A program made the translations under genes and the position numbers. A DNA stretch of 64,000 bases from Geosiphon pyriformis (taxonomy: Eukaryota > Glomeromycota > Glomeromycetes > Archaeosporales > Geosiphonaceae): contig JAAOMT010000223.1 of the NCBI GenBank assembly GCA_016748015.1, positions 11,904 through 75,903 on the forward strand, read 5' to 3'. Positions 1-12,500 of this stretch are shown here, piece after piece; position 1 is the stretch's first letter, and each line of letters opens with the position of its first letter. The notes under the pieces are model-generated. The model had not been told where the DNA came from and did not search any database. It was given only the letters and a program-made list of their open reading frames with translations.

Positions 1-835
1 CTTATGTTATGTTTTAAGTGATCGAGAAAATTGGTACTTTTTTTTAAAAAAAACGACATCAAAAGCTTTAGCGTTTTCCGTTAACTGATAAAAAAAACTT
101 CAAATTTAAGTTGTTATCTTAAAAACTCTTATGCCTTACCCTATCACTGAAAAATTGAGTTTTAAAGGGCCATAAAATATAAAAGTATTCTTCTAATCAA
201 TTTATATAAATCAAATTTGGCTTTAATCATATATAAATTATTATGGTTTTATATATATTATAAAAGTTAGATTCTTAACGACAAGTTATAAGCATTCAAA
301 AAAAAAATCGCAGCAAAAAACAATGTCGTGTAGAAATAACGAGCTAATTTTACATATCTTGATTCTCCCTTTTAATAATCATTGCGAGTATAACGTTAAA
401 TTATTTAACGAGTTATATATTTAAATACTTAAAAATTTTATCCTTGGAACACATGCCTTGAATTTCCATATGATAAGGTATTCCCTTTAAAATATTGTAA
501 CGAAAAATACTACACAGCTTTGGTGTGTAAATTTTTAAAATCACTTTTTTTATTGGTCTTAACATTAAATTTCTGAATCATTATCTTTAATTTCTCACAT
601 TTAGAAGATAATTCTCAAATCGGAACATTTCTCATATATAAAAAATAGAATAAATGCGGAAATTAATTTGCTAAATAGGGTTAAAGGAAATATTTTAATG
701 TATTGAGAGCATGGTTTATATTAGCTAAAATTATTAAGAAAAGATATGATTAGTGAAATGTAAAAATACCAAAAAGTTGTTTTACTATTAATGTCAATTT
801 TTAATGCAAACTTTTAAATTAAGTCATAGAATTCT

Positions 836-887
<52 letters not shown>

Positions 888-1640
888 GTAATATTTTGAA
901 TATTTTTAAATAATAATAATAATAATAGTAATAATAATAATGTAAAACTTTCATATAATTTTATTATTAAAAATTATCTAATTATTTAATTTTAAAACAT
1001 AAATTGTTATTATTTAATTAAAATATAAATATTAATATATTTATCGATTTTTTTAATTTTCATTATTTTTATTTTTATTTATTTATTATTTTTAAAAAAT
1101 TATTTAATTATTTATTATCAAATTCAATATTTCAATAAATTCCTAATTAAATATTTGATTATCTTAGCAAACTTTGGTTATGAATATTATTTTTTTATTA
1201 CAATCAAAATTTTTTTTCTTCCATATCTCAGAATATAATGTATAAAAAAATATTTTGTTTTTCAGCCATAAAAATAGAAAATTTCTTCAATATTATAATA
1301 AAATATAAAATTAAATCTTTTAATTAAACATATTTTAAATAACCTACGAGTTTTGAGAACATTATTAGTTTAAATTTGATTGAAATTTTTTTTTAAAAAT
1401 ACAAACTCAAAATTTTATGTGAACAGAGCAAAAAGTACTTAAGTTACACTTTGTAGAATATAGAAATTTTCAATTTCAATTCAAAAAACAAGAAGAAAGT
1501 TTTCCATTCTAAATAATAAGAAAATTTAATTTTGAATTATGAAAAAATACCTTCGTTTTAAAAAATAAGATTTAAAAGAAATCATTTATATTTTGATTGC
1601 AACTTTGGATATTTATATTGTTTTATTTCGATGCCCTGTA
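1..1640. other. AT-rich intergenic DNA
   Basis: No reading frame of note and no recognisable gene. The stretch is A/T runs with one trinucleotide microsatellite near 840-940. The part from about 1500 onward may belong to the downstream flank of the TLDc gene remnant at 1950-2075, since 1690-2035 resembles 46640-46950. Confidence 0.6.
838..942. repeat. AAT/ATT trinucleotide microsatellite
   Basis: About 17 near-perfect AAT units run from 838 to 890. A second short block lies at 910-942 after an AT-rich spacer. Occasional G substitutions (AGT) interrupt the units. Confidence 0.9.
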
Positions 1641-1949
1641 AAAAACTAAAACACCAGTTAAAGTTTATAATCTCAATTAACGGGAATAGCAATTATGCAT
1701 TTAAAAGTTATATTTCTGAAGCTATTCAGCTAAAAACGTTTTATGGTTCTAGCCTGTGATAAAAATCTAAAATTTAGAAATTACTTTCTGTTAAAAACAA
1801 CTTTTAAGTTCGAAAACATTCTTAATGTTTAAAATAGATTAAATTATATTCTTTTCACTTTATTGTGAAGCTCAAAGTAGTAGAATATTCTGCCAGTGAA
1901 AATTTTTTAAATAGTAGTCTTCAGAATATGTTTAATCAAATTGAATAAT

Positions 1950-2075
1950 ACCAATTTATAATTTGAAAAACTTCATACTCCTCAGAAAAGAAATTCATCT
2001 CTTTGATTTTCTAATCCAGGCATGAGCTAACCAGTTCCTTTCATTTTGATTAAACTTTCTTATCAAGTTTTCTCT
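1950..2075 (-). pseudogene. TLDc-domain gene remnant (3' end)
   Basis: Read on the minus strand, this gives pieces of a TLDc domain, a fold found in oxidation-resistance and BTB-TLDc proteins. One piece matches the core strand IKMKGTG followed by a TAG where the copy at 61.7 kb has CAG (Gln) in KGTGQL. After a jump comes a C-terminal tail ending EEYEVFQIINW, typical of the end of TLDc domains. Between the two pieces most of the domain is missing, and a frameshift lies just before EEYEVF. The downstream flank resembles the flank of the BTB-BACK-TLDc pseudogene at 46.9-48.2 kb, so the two probably derive from one duplicated gene. Clearly non-functional. Confidence 0.55.
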
Positions 2076-2845
2076 TTTTATTTGCTTCCAGAGATGATTT
2101 AGAGGTATTTTTTTTCTCTTTGGTATCAAATTCTCGGTCTTTAAATCAAGGTATTGCTTCTTGTTGCTTCCTACCTATCTATCCACCTCAACATTCGACT
2201 TTCTTTTCTTAAAGTCATCAATATTTAATTTTCAGTTGCTGTTATTTAACATATTAAAAAATTTGATATGAAATATTACCTGTATCCTTTCGATGGCTTA
2301 ATATCAGCTGCTGATTTTACACAATGAGCCTCAATTTCAATAAAGTTGCTGTTGTCAATTAAAACAACTAGCTCTAAAGATAAGGGTTTACGAGATACTC
2401 TACTGGAAAAGAAAGAAGCCATGGAATCCAGGTATTTGGTTGAAGATTTGAGATATGACTACTTATTTACAACAAAAGCCCTTGGTTCTTTCTGTCTTTC
2501 CTTTTGCTCTCTCTCTTCGTTTTTATATAAGGTGAGTTTCGCTGGGTACTGTACTTGTTTAAAAGTTAAAACATTAAAAAATATATTTTTTCAGAAGGAT
2601 TTTTTAAGATTATTGTGAATCACCTCTATAATTATCTTGGAATTGTCGCATGCACATTTTTTTTCTTAAACAATAACAAATACAAACTCTATCATGTGAC
2701 ATTACTCATATATACTTGTTTTTTTTTATAGATGACTTATTTACAACAAAAGTGCTTCGTTCTTCTTTCCTGTCCTTCCTTTTGCTCTCTCTTTTTGTTT
2801 TTGTGTAACTTTTTCAAAGTGAGTTTTACTGGAAGGTCTATCAAA
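2076..2845. other. Unassigned region with a local ~95-bp duplication
   Basis: This stretch is less AT-rich than its surroundings. A 90-codon frame (2346-2618, +) has no similarity that I recognise. The segment 2455-2550 recurs at 2730-2835: both copies contain ACTTATTTACAACAAAAG, then a TTTCCTTTTGCTCTCTCT block, then GTGAGTTT. The motif AAGGTGAGTT near 2530 resembles a 5' splice site, but no matching exon partner was found. No gene is claimed. Confidence 0.45.
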
Positions 2846-4265
2846 TTTTCAATAAAAGTTGGCTGTGGTCTTCTTAATGATAGAAAATAAATGCTTTTAA
2901 CAAACTTTTTGTGGCACACCAGATGATGTAATATTTATTAGGTTCTCAATAAAAGTTGGCTGTGGTTTTCTTAATAATAAAAAAAGAATGTTTCTAACAA
3001 ATCTTTTGCAGAACACCAAATGATTAAAGATCTATTAAGTGCTTAACAAAAGTTGGTTGTGGTTTTCTAAACAATAAAAGAGGAATGTTTTCAACAAATC
3101 ATTTGTAATAAACCAGATAATTGAAGATTTATCAGGTGCTCAATAAAAGTTGGCTGTAGTTTTTTAAACAATAGAAAAAAAATGTTTTCAACAAACTTCT
3201 TGCAACACACCAAATAATAAAAGATCTATTAAGTGCTTAATAAAAGTTGGCATAATCTTCTAAACAATAGAAGAGAAATGTTTTTAACAAACTTCTTGTG
3301 GCTTATTAGATGATTAAAAGTCAATCAAATGTTCAATAAAAGAGAAATGTTTTCAATAAATTTTTTGCAATACACCAAATAATAAAGGATTTATTAAATG
3401 CTTAATAGAAGTTGATTGTAATCTTCTAAATAAAAAAAAATGTTTTTAACAAATCTTTTACAGCATACCAAATAATAAAAAATTTATTAGGTACTTAATA
3501 AAAGTTGGTTATAATTTTCTAAATAATCGAAAAAAAATATTGTTAATAGATTTTTTATAGCATATTAAATAATTGAAGGTTTATTAGATGCTTAATAAAA
3601 GTTGGTCATAGTTTTTTTAACAATAAAAGAGAATTTTTCCAACAAATTTTTTATAATATATTAGATAATAGAAAATTTATTAGATGCTTAACAAAAGTTG
3701 GTTATAATCTTTTAAATGATAAAAAAGAAATGTTTTGAACAAATTTTTTACAATATACTAGAAAATTGAAAGTCTATTAAATGTTTAACAAAAGTTGGTT
3801 ATGGTTTTTTAAATAATAAAAGAGAAATATTTTCAACAAATTTTTTGTGGCATATCAGATAATAGAAGATCTATTAAGTGCTTAACAAAAGTTAACTGTA
3901 GTTTTCTTAATAATAGAAGAGAAATGTTTTTAACAAACTTTTTATAATATATTAAATAATAAAAAGTTTAATGAAAGTTGATCATAGTTTTTTTAACAAT
4001 AGAAAAAAAATGTTTTCAACAAATTTCTTATAACATATTAGATAATTAAAGATTTATCAGATGTTTAAATAAAAGTCAATTATAGTTTTTTTAACAATAA
4101 AAAAGAAATGTTTTTAACAAATTTTTTACAACACATTAGATAATAAAAAATTGATCAAATATTCAATAAAAGTTGGCTGTGGTTTTTTTATTAATAAAAA
4201 AAATTGTTGCTAACAGATTTTTGTGGCACATCAAATAACAAAAAATCTAAACAGTATTAAACTAA
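2845..4265. repeat. Tandem repeat array, ~97-bp unit, ~15 copies
   Basis: The anchor AAAGTTGG (or a one- or two-base variant) recurs at about 2861, 2956, 3053, 3150, 3247, 3412, 3505, 3602, 3698, 3795, 3892, 3978, 4076 and 4173. The spacing is mostly 93-98 bp. The interval around 3340 holds a shortened unit. Each unit reads roughly: AAAAGTTGGCTGTGGTTTTC, a short A-rich run, AATGTTTTCAACAAAT, CTTTTTGCAACACACCAAAT, then TAAAGATCTATTAAGTGCTTAA. Units near the left end keep more G and C; those in the middle and right are more AT-rich, mainly through transitions. The array encodes no open frame. Its role is unknown; it is a minisatellite-like array. Confidence 0.88.
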
Positions 4266-4870
4266 AAGTTTATTGTATATTGTTATTACTTACTAATGGA
4301 TTCAAAAATTTCTTGAATTTTATTGCTTAATTAGAATTCAGAAAAATTTACTTGTTGACTAAAGCCTAAAGCCTAAAGTTTTTTTAAATCTTCCAATTAG
4401 TATGCTTTTAAAATTCTTAACACCAATAATTCTAGTCTATAAAACTTAGAAGATATAATATTTTTGGCCACTTTATTATTTTAATACTATGCTTTTAAAA
4501 AAATAACATTAGCTATAAAACATACTATTCTACTAAGTAGTTGCTATATTCTATTAAAATTAGCTTTTTTTTGCAATTATCAAAGTTTTTAGCAGTAATC
4601 AAAGCAGCAGCCAATAATAAATTCTTAAACTTTTTCCAAACTTTTTTATTAATCTTACAGATCTTGTATTTTTATCTATTTTTAGTAAGTTTTTTATGTA
4701 TTAAATTAAGTTAAGAACTAAAAATTTTTTTCAAACCAATGTCTATTAATATAACAAAATAATTAATATTAAAAAATTCATCTGAATAGTAAACTTGTTA
4801 ATTAAAAAACAAATTTTAAATACTACTATTAATTAAAACAAAGTTTATGTATTTTTTAATTTTTTTAAAA
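4266..4870. other. AT-rich DNA between satellite and LINE C
   Basis: No coding signal that I can support. A tandem doublet of AAAGCCT occurs near 4365. Part of this stretch may be the unrecognisable 3' portion of the minus-strand LINE that begins beside it. Confidence 0.4.
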
Positions 4871-7095
4871 TTAAACTATATAGAAAGTTTATACAATAAA
4901 AAACTATTGAGAAAATTAAATAAACTTATATTTAAAAATTTTCTAAAATTTATACTGTAACCAGAATCATTTTTATTAAAGTTATTACCAAGAACTACAT
5001 ATATACTACTATTTAAAGCTTTAACTACTATATAATTAATGTTATAAAACTGAACTAATCTTTTCAAATTTACTCATAATTTAAAGACAAATCTTATATT
5101 TTAGGTTTGTTTTTGTTATAATAGATACAAAATTGCTCTTATTTTTATGTTAAAAAATAAAATTTTCTTGCTTAACAAAAGAATTTATCTCCTTAATATT
5201 ATATGTAGTAATTTTTCAAATGAGATTGGTTATTAAAAAAAACAAATGCCTAAAACTAAACCAAAATTGTTTACTTTGGCCAAAAGCTCCAAAATCATAT
5301 CTAACAATTTTTTTATATTATTTTTCAATTTTAAAAAACTTGATAAATTTAAAAGCACTGCTTTAACAACAGTTTTATTGTTAATAATTATATCTAAATT
5401 CTTATTTATTATTATATTTACTTTTTAATTTTGTAATAAAAAAATTATTAACAATTAATATTCAGAGTTAAACTGAAAAACTATTGACTTAAGTGTATTT
5501 AAATTCTTAGTCAGCTAACTAATTTACTCTACAAAACTAGCAAAAATGTGCTCAAAAACAGTAAACTTATTATTGATTTTTAACATAACTGGTAAAAAAG
5601 ACTTTATTTCTATAGAAAAATAAATTTTTGAAGACTTATTATACAGAAAAAAGAGAAAAATAAGAAACTATTAACAACTTTTGCCCAAAAAACTCTACCA
5701 AAAAAAACTGAATGTTTAATGTAAATAGTAACAAATTTGTTTTTATTTGCTTTTAAAAGAATTTTATAAAAAAATCTATTTAAAAAAACTCTTTTATTAT
5801 TAGTATAATTAATTAATACATGATTTAATTTTTTATATTTAGCATACTTGGTTATATCCAAATAAAACCAGTACAGATTGCACCTTTTAGAACTGATGTA
5901 GTATTTATGATAGCATTTAATAAGTTAACAGAATTAAAACAAATTACTATATATTTGGCTTAAGCATATATAACAGAATAACAATTAATTACACATGTTT
6001 TCTCATCCACAAATTTAATAAAGTTCTAAATATTATGTGTATTTGTTTTTATTAACAATATATAGAACAGTGTTTTATTATAATTCTTTGTGTTTTATGT
6101 TTTTTTTGTTTATATTAGTTTTAGACAATTTTTATAAAATTTTTTCTAATTAAGATAGCCTATTTTGTTGTGGTCAAATCAACATAATCAAATTGTTCAA
6201 ATTTAATCATAGTCTTTTATTATATTCTTATTAATTGTATTTTAATTAACACAATTATCCCAAATTCAAATAGTACAGTATATATAGTCTTAGCTAATGT
6301 CTTAATTAGTATTTTCTTAACTATTACAGTTTAATTTAAATACTTAGCAAATTTTCTGAAATTGGTATTTACTAAGATGTTTGTAGTTCTTGTCTTTTTT
6401 ATTGCTCATGTTAAATTTAATTCGAAAGTAAATAATATATAAATAATCTTAGCAAATTTTAAGGAAATAGAAACTTCTTTAAAATTATTAATTTCAAAAA
6501 ACAAATTTCTGATTATTTTTAACTTTTTTTAAAAAAACTTTTTTATTATAGCATCTAAACTAATATTTAAAATAAATGATTTTCTAACAGACATATTGAT
6601 TAAATTTTTTTAAAAAAAAACAGAATTACAGAAATATCTAAAAGAACATTATTTTTATTTTTATTTATAAACTTAATCTTTTTCAAATATGTGTTTAATG
6701 CTTTTTTGGTTATTAATCTAGGTTTTTTAGATGTTTAATTTATATTGTTTTTATTCAAAATATTTCTTTTGTTGTAATTACACTGGTTTTTTCTACTAAA
6801 AATTCTTTTTTTATATCAATACTATTAAATTAAATAGTATTATTGGCCTTAGAATTCCAAGAACAATTAATTACTTCCTTGACAAACAACTTTTTATTAA
6901 TAATACTATTTTTTAAAACATTATATTTTCTTTTTTTCCTAAAAAAACATTCTTATTAACAATATTAAAGTTAGAGTTTCTGGTAAATTTCTTTATAATA
7001 GCAATATTAAAACCAATAATAATATTGTAATTGAATAAAAATAGTTTTGATTTATCAAATTAAATAGTATATAATAATAACTAAAAACTTTTTTA
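4870..7095 (-). mobile_element. LINE C: decayed LINE, ORF1 and endonuclease part
   Basis: This is a minus-strand relic of the LINE family better preserved at 9.1-15.8 kb. At 4876-5067 the translation keeps the endonuclease segment (VVLGNNFNKN, matching VLDGNFNK of LINE A). At 5610-5861 it keeps the ORF1 C-terminal block (VFFGRVFWAKVVNSFLF, matching IFFGGVSWTKIVGGFLF). DNA near 6000-6060 matches LINE A near 14640-14700, and 6920-7090 matches the LINE A 5' end near 15500-15700. The order is therefore collinear from LINE A's 5' end to mid-endonuclease. RT and RNase H are absent or unrecognisable. The relic is far more AT-rich than LINE A, consistent with greater age. Confidence 0.72.
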
Positions 7096-7950
7096 TTAAA
7101 ATTAAAACTTTTTGATGATTATTAAAATAAATAAAAGCAAAAAGTTAATAAATTTAATTAAAAAAATATATTATAAATAGTATAAATTTTAATTAAATAC
7201 TTATTTAAAAACAAGTTTTAAAAATTTAAAAATTATTTATTAAATCAATTTTTAATAAAAAACAAATTAAACAGAAAAACCAAAAATTAAGTTCAATAAA
7301 ATTTAAATTATTTTTGTTGTGTTTTAAACAATATTTTTTTAATTATTATATTAAATATAAATAATTATTTACATAAAAAAAAATTTTGACTACTTTATAA
7401 AAAAACTACTTATTTATTATAAATTTGAGTAAATAGATAATAAAAAAAAATTATTAAAAATAATCGAAATAATAATAAAAAAATTTAATTAAAACAGTAA
7501 ATTAAATTTGTAAAAATTAATATACATAATTAATCTTAAAATTATAACTGTTTAATTTTTCTAAAGAATTTAAAATAATAATAATTGTTTATTATTAGTA
7601 ATAAAATAATGTTATTATTATTATTTTATGTTTTATTTACTTATTTTTAGAATTAATAATAAAATTTTTAAAATTTTATTTACAAAAATTAACTTGTTTA
7701 ATAAAGTTATAGTTAAATTTATTAGTGTTTTAAAAATTTAAATTATTTTTTTATTGATTAGTAAAAATAAATACCAAAATTTTTTTAAATTAAAAGCATT
7801 ATTATTATTATTTTGTTTAAAAATTCACAAAACTATAATATATGTCTTTTAAATAATAAAAATAATAAATTAATAATTTTGTAAAAAATATAAAGTATTA
7901 ATAGAAAGTTATTAAACTTAAATATATAGATATGTTTAAAATAAAAAAAA
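7096..7950. other. Extreme AT-rich stretch, no gene seen
   Basis: Nearly pure A/T with short TTATTATTA runs. No frame, RNA or element boundary can be supported. A 63-codon frame at 7932-8123 has low-complexity content and probably covers the 5' leader of the small gene that follows. Confidence 0.5.
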
Positions 7951-8115
7951 CAATTATATTATATAGGAATACGACAGGAGGTAAAAACTCTGATTATTGT
8001 TATAATTTAAATAGTAAATTTATACTGATAAATCAAAGATCTGAAACGTCATTGACACAAACCAAACATATATTAGGCCATATCTTCCCAAACCATAACA
8101 AACACGCAAAACACC

Positions 8116-8387
8116 ATGTCTGAAGATATTAAATGTGAATTAGAATACGTTAAGACCCAGTATGGGAGATGCGTGGAGAAGCTGAAGGAGTTTAGGAAGG
8201 GTGAGAAGGGAGATAAAATTCAATTGTATTTGAGAAAGAGTTTAGTGGTGGGTTTTTTTATTCTCCATTATTGAATATTTGAGTTGTTCACATGCACATT
8301 TGTTAAGAATTTGTGGTCAGTCTGTTTATTTTTTAGGAAGTTTTTTTAGCTCGCATGACTTCATACATGTATTACAGAAGAATGTAA
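8116..8387 (+). CDS. Candidate two-exon small gene (60 aa), function unknown
   Basis: An island of more normal base composition contains an ATG in a good context (CACCATG at 8116). Exon 1 (8116-8247) encodes 44 residues starting MSEDIKCELEYVKTQYGRC, highly charged and probably helical. A GT (8248) to TTTTTTAG (8336) intron of 89 bp with a pyrimidine-rich 3' end joins exon 2 (8337-8387). Exon 2 continues in phase with EVFLARMTSYMYYRRM and a TAA stop. Without splicing the frame stops soon after exon 1. Two Cys residues 12 positions apart recall small mitochondrial Cys proteins, but the spacing is not CX9C, so no family is claimed. It could also be a fragment of a larger gene. The upstream 150 bp lacks TE similarity and may be the promoter and leader. 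Confidence 0.4.
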
Positions 8388-9084
8388 ACATTCAATAGTT
8401 ATGAAAATCTTACTGTTTGTATATCCTAACTTTTTTGCTGAAATAATCCCTCCTTTTTGGTATTCAGAAAGTTTTTTTCCAAGACACATTTGATGTGGTA
8501 AATTTTTTCATGACAAAAATGTTTGATATTTTATATATACACGTATAATCTACTGTTGTGTTTTACAAAGACACGATTTATGTTGATTTGTAGATTATAA
8601 CTATAAGTAATTATAAAAAAAATTATGGCTTAAATTGGTAATAGTATTACAATATATAGCCTTTTTTGTATATTATATTAAGTGTCCAATACTTTTTATA
8701 CCTCTTTATAAATCTATTTATATTAAGACTAATGTTTTAAAAACAGTTAAATAACTAATTAAATTAGTTAGTAATAGTATTATATTATTTAAAATTGGTT
8801 AAAAAATTTTTTTTTTAAGTAAATTTTCTTTTAGAATATTAATATAATATAATTTGATTTGATTTAAATAATTAATTATATGTAAAAAACATATAAATTG
8901 TATTTAATCTTAAGATACTTAATTTGTTTCTAATTTTTAAATAGTAATTAGGCTGTATTCATTAAATACATAATAAATTTTTTTGAAGTAATACTAATTA
9001 TTTTTATATAATTAAATTATCATATATTAAAATTAATTTACATATTAATAATATATAATTAGCTATTTAAATTTATATATATTT
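8388..9084. other. AT-rich DNA; one Tc1-like terminus, otherwise nothing seen
   Basis: Apart from the Tc1-type terminus at 8681-8710, this stretch is A/T-rich with no coding signal. The end abutting LINE A (about 9060-9084) is oligo(A/T), as expected beside a LINE 3' tail. Confidence 0.5.
8681..8710. repeat. Solo Tc1/mariner-type terminal repeat end
   Basis: The segment AGTGTCCAATACTTTTTATA followed by CCTCTTTATA matches the right terminus of the Tc1-like element at 57374-57404 (AGTGTCCAATATTTTTTATA then CTCCCCTGTA). The orientation is the same. No transposase lies beside it, so it is a solo end, a short non-autonomous derivative or a deleted copy. Confidence 0.6.
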
Positions 9085-9235
9085 TTTTTTATTAAAAATT
9101 TAACAAGTGCAGTCTAACTACTACCTAAGTACATAAAACCAAATAAGATTTTAAATTAAGCATGGCTTATGTATTTTCTAGACATGACCAGCCACTCAGA
9201 TTAATTAAGACAATACTATACACTCAATCTATTTA
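9085..9235 (-). other. Conserved LINE 3' tail
   Basis: On the minus strand this reads a block conserved in all four LINE 3' ends of the window: AGTGGCTGG, TCTAGAAAATACATAAG, then GTAGTAGTTAGACTGCACTT and an A-rich end (AATAAAAAAAAAT). The same block ends LINE B (39003-39140), LINE F (43275-43415) and LINE D (54328-54465). Such shared 3' ends are the usual recognition site for a LINE's own RT. Confidence 0.7.
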
Positions 9236-9599
9236 CCACTAGGAAGCTATGCAAAAAGCTAAAATGCATGCTCACCAAATCAAGATGTAAACCAAAACAA
9301 ACATGAATGCCCAACCTAATACCAAACTCACAAATCAACTTATAAGACTATAGAGATGTCAAACCAAGAACCACCAAAACCACAAATTTATTCTTTAGTA
9401 AAAAGCCGTGTTTTTTGTAATGTGCTCTCAATTTAGTATTAAGCACTTAAATAAAAGATCAGTAATCTTTAGCAAAGCCATAAACCATATTAATAACCAT
9501 CAACCCTCCATCAGACCTAGGACTCAATAGACCCACCATATCAGCTATTTAATCTTTCATCACAAAACTCTTAGCCAAAGCCATATATAAGGAATCTGA

Positions 9600-12500
9600 A
9601 AACTTAGCTTCTTACAAGAATTGAATTACCAAGCATTCAGCATTATCAATACTTATCAAGTCAAGTTCTAATAGTATTAGAAATTAACTTTTTCTTGGCA
9701 TTAATGTCCTAAGTACACAAAAACAAGTGATTAGAATCCTTAACTAAACTACATCAAATGCACAAAACACTAGAATAGCTTGGCTTGTACAGTCTTTTTT
9801 TCTTGGCTGTAGACAGTTAATAATAAACAGCTTTCATAAAGTAGGATTTCAAAGAAGCAGAGGCAGAGCTAGAGAAACCAGAACAAATATTACCATCAGA
9901 ATGCCAAACTCTAAAGATTTAATGCATATCTAAATAGTTAGCAAAATTCATGTCCACAAATCTACTTGCACATTTGTATTTTCAGTCAATAAAACTAACA
10001 GCATTAAACAGACACTATATAAAGTGACGAGCATTCTCAAAGACAGGTCTGCTCTTAACAGAAAAAAAACTATGCACCATGCCAACAGATAACACAAACT
10101 TAGACTTGATTGCAACATTTGCAAAGAAATTAGCATGCTTATTTCCAATGACATTAGAGTAACCCTTAACCTTATTTTACTTAATTGACAGACTCTTAGA
10201 AGCAATAGTGGACTGAATGTGTTTTCTTTCAATTCAGCATTTCTCATGAAAATTGGGGCCAGTAAAGCCACTTAATGAAGCACACATATCCAAAGATGCC
10301 TAGCTATCTGAGTATAAAACTACCAAGCTTAAAACAAGAATGCAGTCTAAAGCAAAAATGATGGTCTGCATCTCTATAAAAGTTGAAAAAAACAAACCGA
10401 ATATCTTAATTTCAATATTCAATGTCTGAAAAATAAGCAGTGGCACCACCACAGGTGCCTACTAATTCCAAACCCTTAACTGACTTATCTGTGTAAATAT
10501 TTATTACATTAGCTCTAATTTTTAATAATACTCTTACTAACAAAACCAAAATCACATGAGCTTATACTGAAAGTAAAGTGGCAATTCAAAACACCACTAT
10601 TAACTAAGCCACCACTCTCGATAAAAAAAACTGTAATGACAAACCAATTAGAAACATGACCTCTGAGGTCCAGTTTTTTCTATCTACAAAAAGTGTCCCA
10701 AGAGAAGCACAAGCCATAATGGTCTAAAAACTAATTTGCAAAAATGATGTCAAATCTTCTTAGCAACTCAATAACACTCAAATAATGTTCCACATTTAAG
10801 ACATCTGCAACAAAAATGCCTTTGCTAGACTAAAAAACATTAGGTATATTATTAACTAAAAAAGACTTATATAAAGCCAATGTGTTGGTTATGCCAGCCA
10901 GAAAGCAATTGATTGAATCAATTAATAATTTGACCAGAAAACTAAAGAACTGTTGGGGCATCCAACTGGTGGCTTGGAAATCTATGGCTCTATGTTCAAA
11001 CAACCTGCCAAAGATGCCCTCTGAATTGGCAAAATTAACCAAATTAGCCAGCAAACACTTAGCTTGCAACTGTCTGAAAAATTTGAGACCATACAACTCA
11101 GAATAAAACAGAGCTTTATTGGGAAAATTTTTGGGTAAGTTAGCTTTGAGCTTCAGACTTTTTTTAAGCAATCTGTTTTATTTTTCACACATATTTGCTA
11201 AAACACAACTGAATTGCAATCTATAATTAATAATAGATTGAAACACAACAAATACCAGATACAAAAATTGTTTATCTGAAACAGTCTTTCTCAACACCAG
11301 ATTTGTAAAAAACTTAACATCTGAATGAGTCTTAATAATGCTAAGTTTGAAAAGACCATTAGTGGACAAAAAAATACTCAAATACCTATGAGTTTCATGC
11401 CTTTTTGCTATTGAAATACTGGAGTCACTAATTAGCAGCCAAAAATATCCTATCCTCTGATTGATGAAAATAACAACAGTTTTGTCTATATTGATAAAAA
11501 TATCATTGATTTAAAAAAACTCACTAGCAATGTCCAAAATATTTTGAATAGTGGCTATGCCATTTCCAATACAAATTGTGTTATCCACAAAAGCCCCAGT
11601 CACCAAAAAAGATGTTTTGCCACCTTTGGGATCCAGTCTGCCTGATTTAATAAAAAATTTCGAATCCAGCCTATAACCATATGTACTCTCATGTCTTTTA
11701 ACTTCACAAAATAAAGAGTCATAAAAAATTCTCCACAAAAGTGGTGAGAAAACTTCCCCTTGGTCCAAACCATCATGAACAACATAACCATCTATAAGAC
11801 CAAAATCTGTTATAACTTGATTGACATGGCCAATGTAAATATTTCAGAAAAACTCAATAAAATGGAGACACATCTTGATCCTAGACAAACTATTCCACAG
11901 ATGAAACCACCCAACAGAATTATATATCTTTCTTATGTTCTGGAGAATCAGCCACAACTCTCTATTTTTCTTCAGTGCATCCTTAATTATAGAACTAACA
12001 GCAAAAATAGGAGCCCGAGTTATTGTACTCTTAAGAACTGAGAAGTTATTTCCATGCAAGACATCAAATTTACTACAAGTTACAAAAATCTTATCTAACA
12101 AGATTTTCAACAAAATTTTTTGGGCAGTCTTGATTAGTGCTATCAGTCTGGTATTGATAAGAGTCCCTTTCCAATCATATGGCTTTGGTATTATAGAAAC
12201 CGAAGCATTTTTCCACATATCAGGAACAGCACTTGACATTAGACATGTATTGAGTAAGTCCAACAAACCATCCAGAATGTATGTATAACCATGTTTTCAC
12301 AACTTATTAGGGATATCAGAGAAACCAGCAGCTTTTTTTTAGGCAGATCTCTAACCACCTGCAAAAACTCATTATTTTTGATAGCATACATAACATCTTA
12401 AAAAGCAATGTTGTTGACATAGATTAAAGAGCTATACTAATCAGACCAGTAAGCAGGCAGAACACTAGAAACCACTTGTTTTTTTGTTCATTCTTCTATA

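Noticed and set aside
2845-4265. CRISPR array
   Set aside because: The whole ~97-bp unit is repeated and diverges as a block. There are no constant short repeats separated by unique spacers, and the context is eukaryotic.
7932-8123. 63-codon frame as a separate gene
   Set aside because: Biased composition, no recognisable motif, and it overlaps the leader and ATG of the better supported small gene at 8116.
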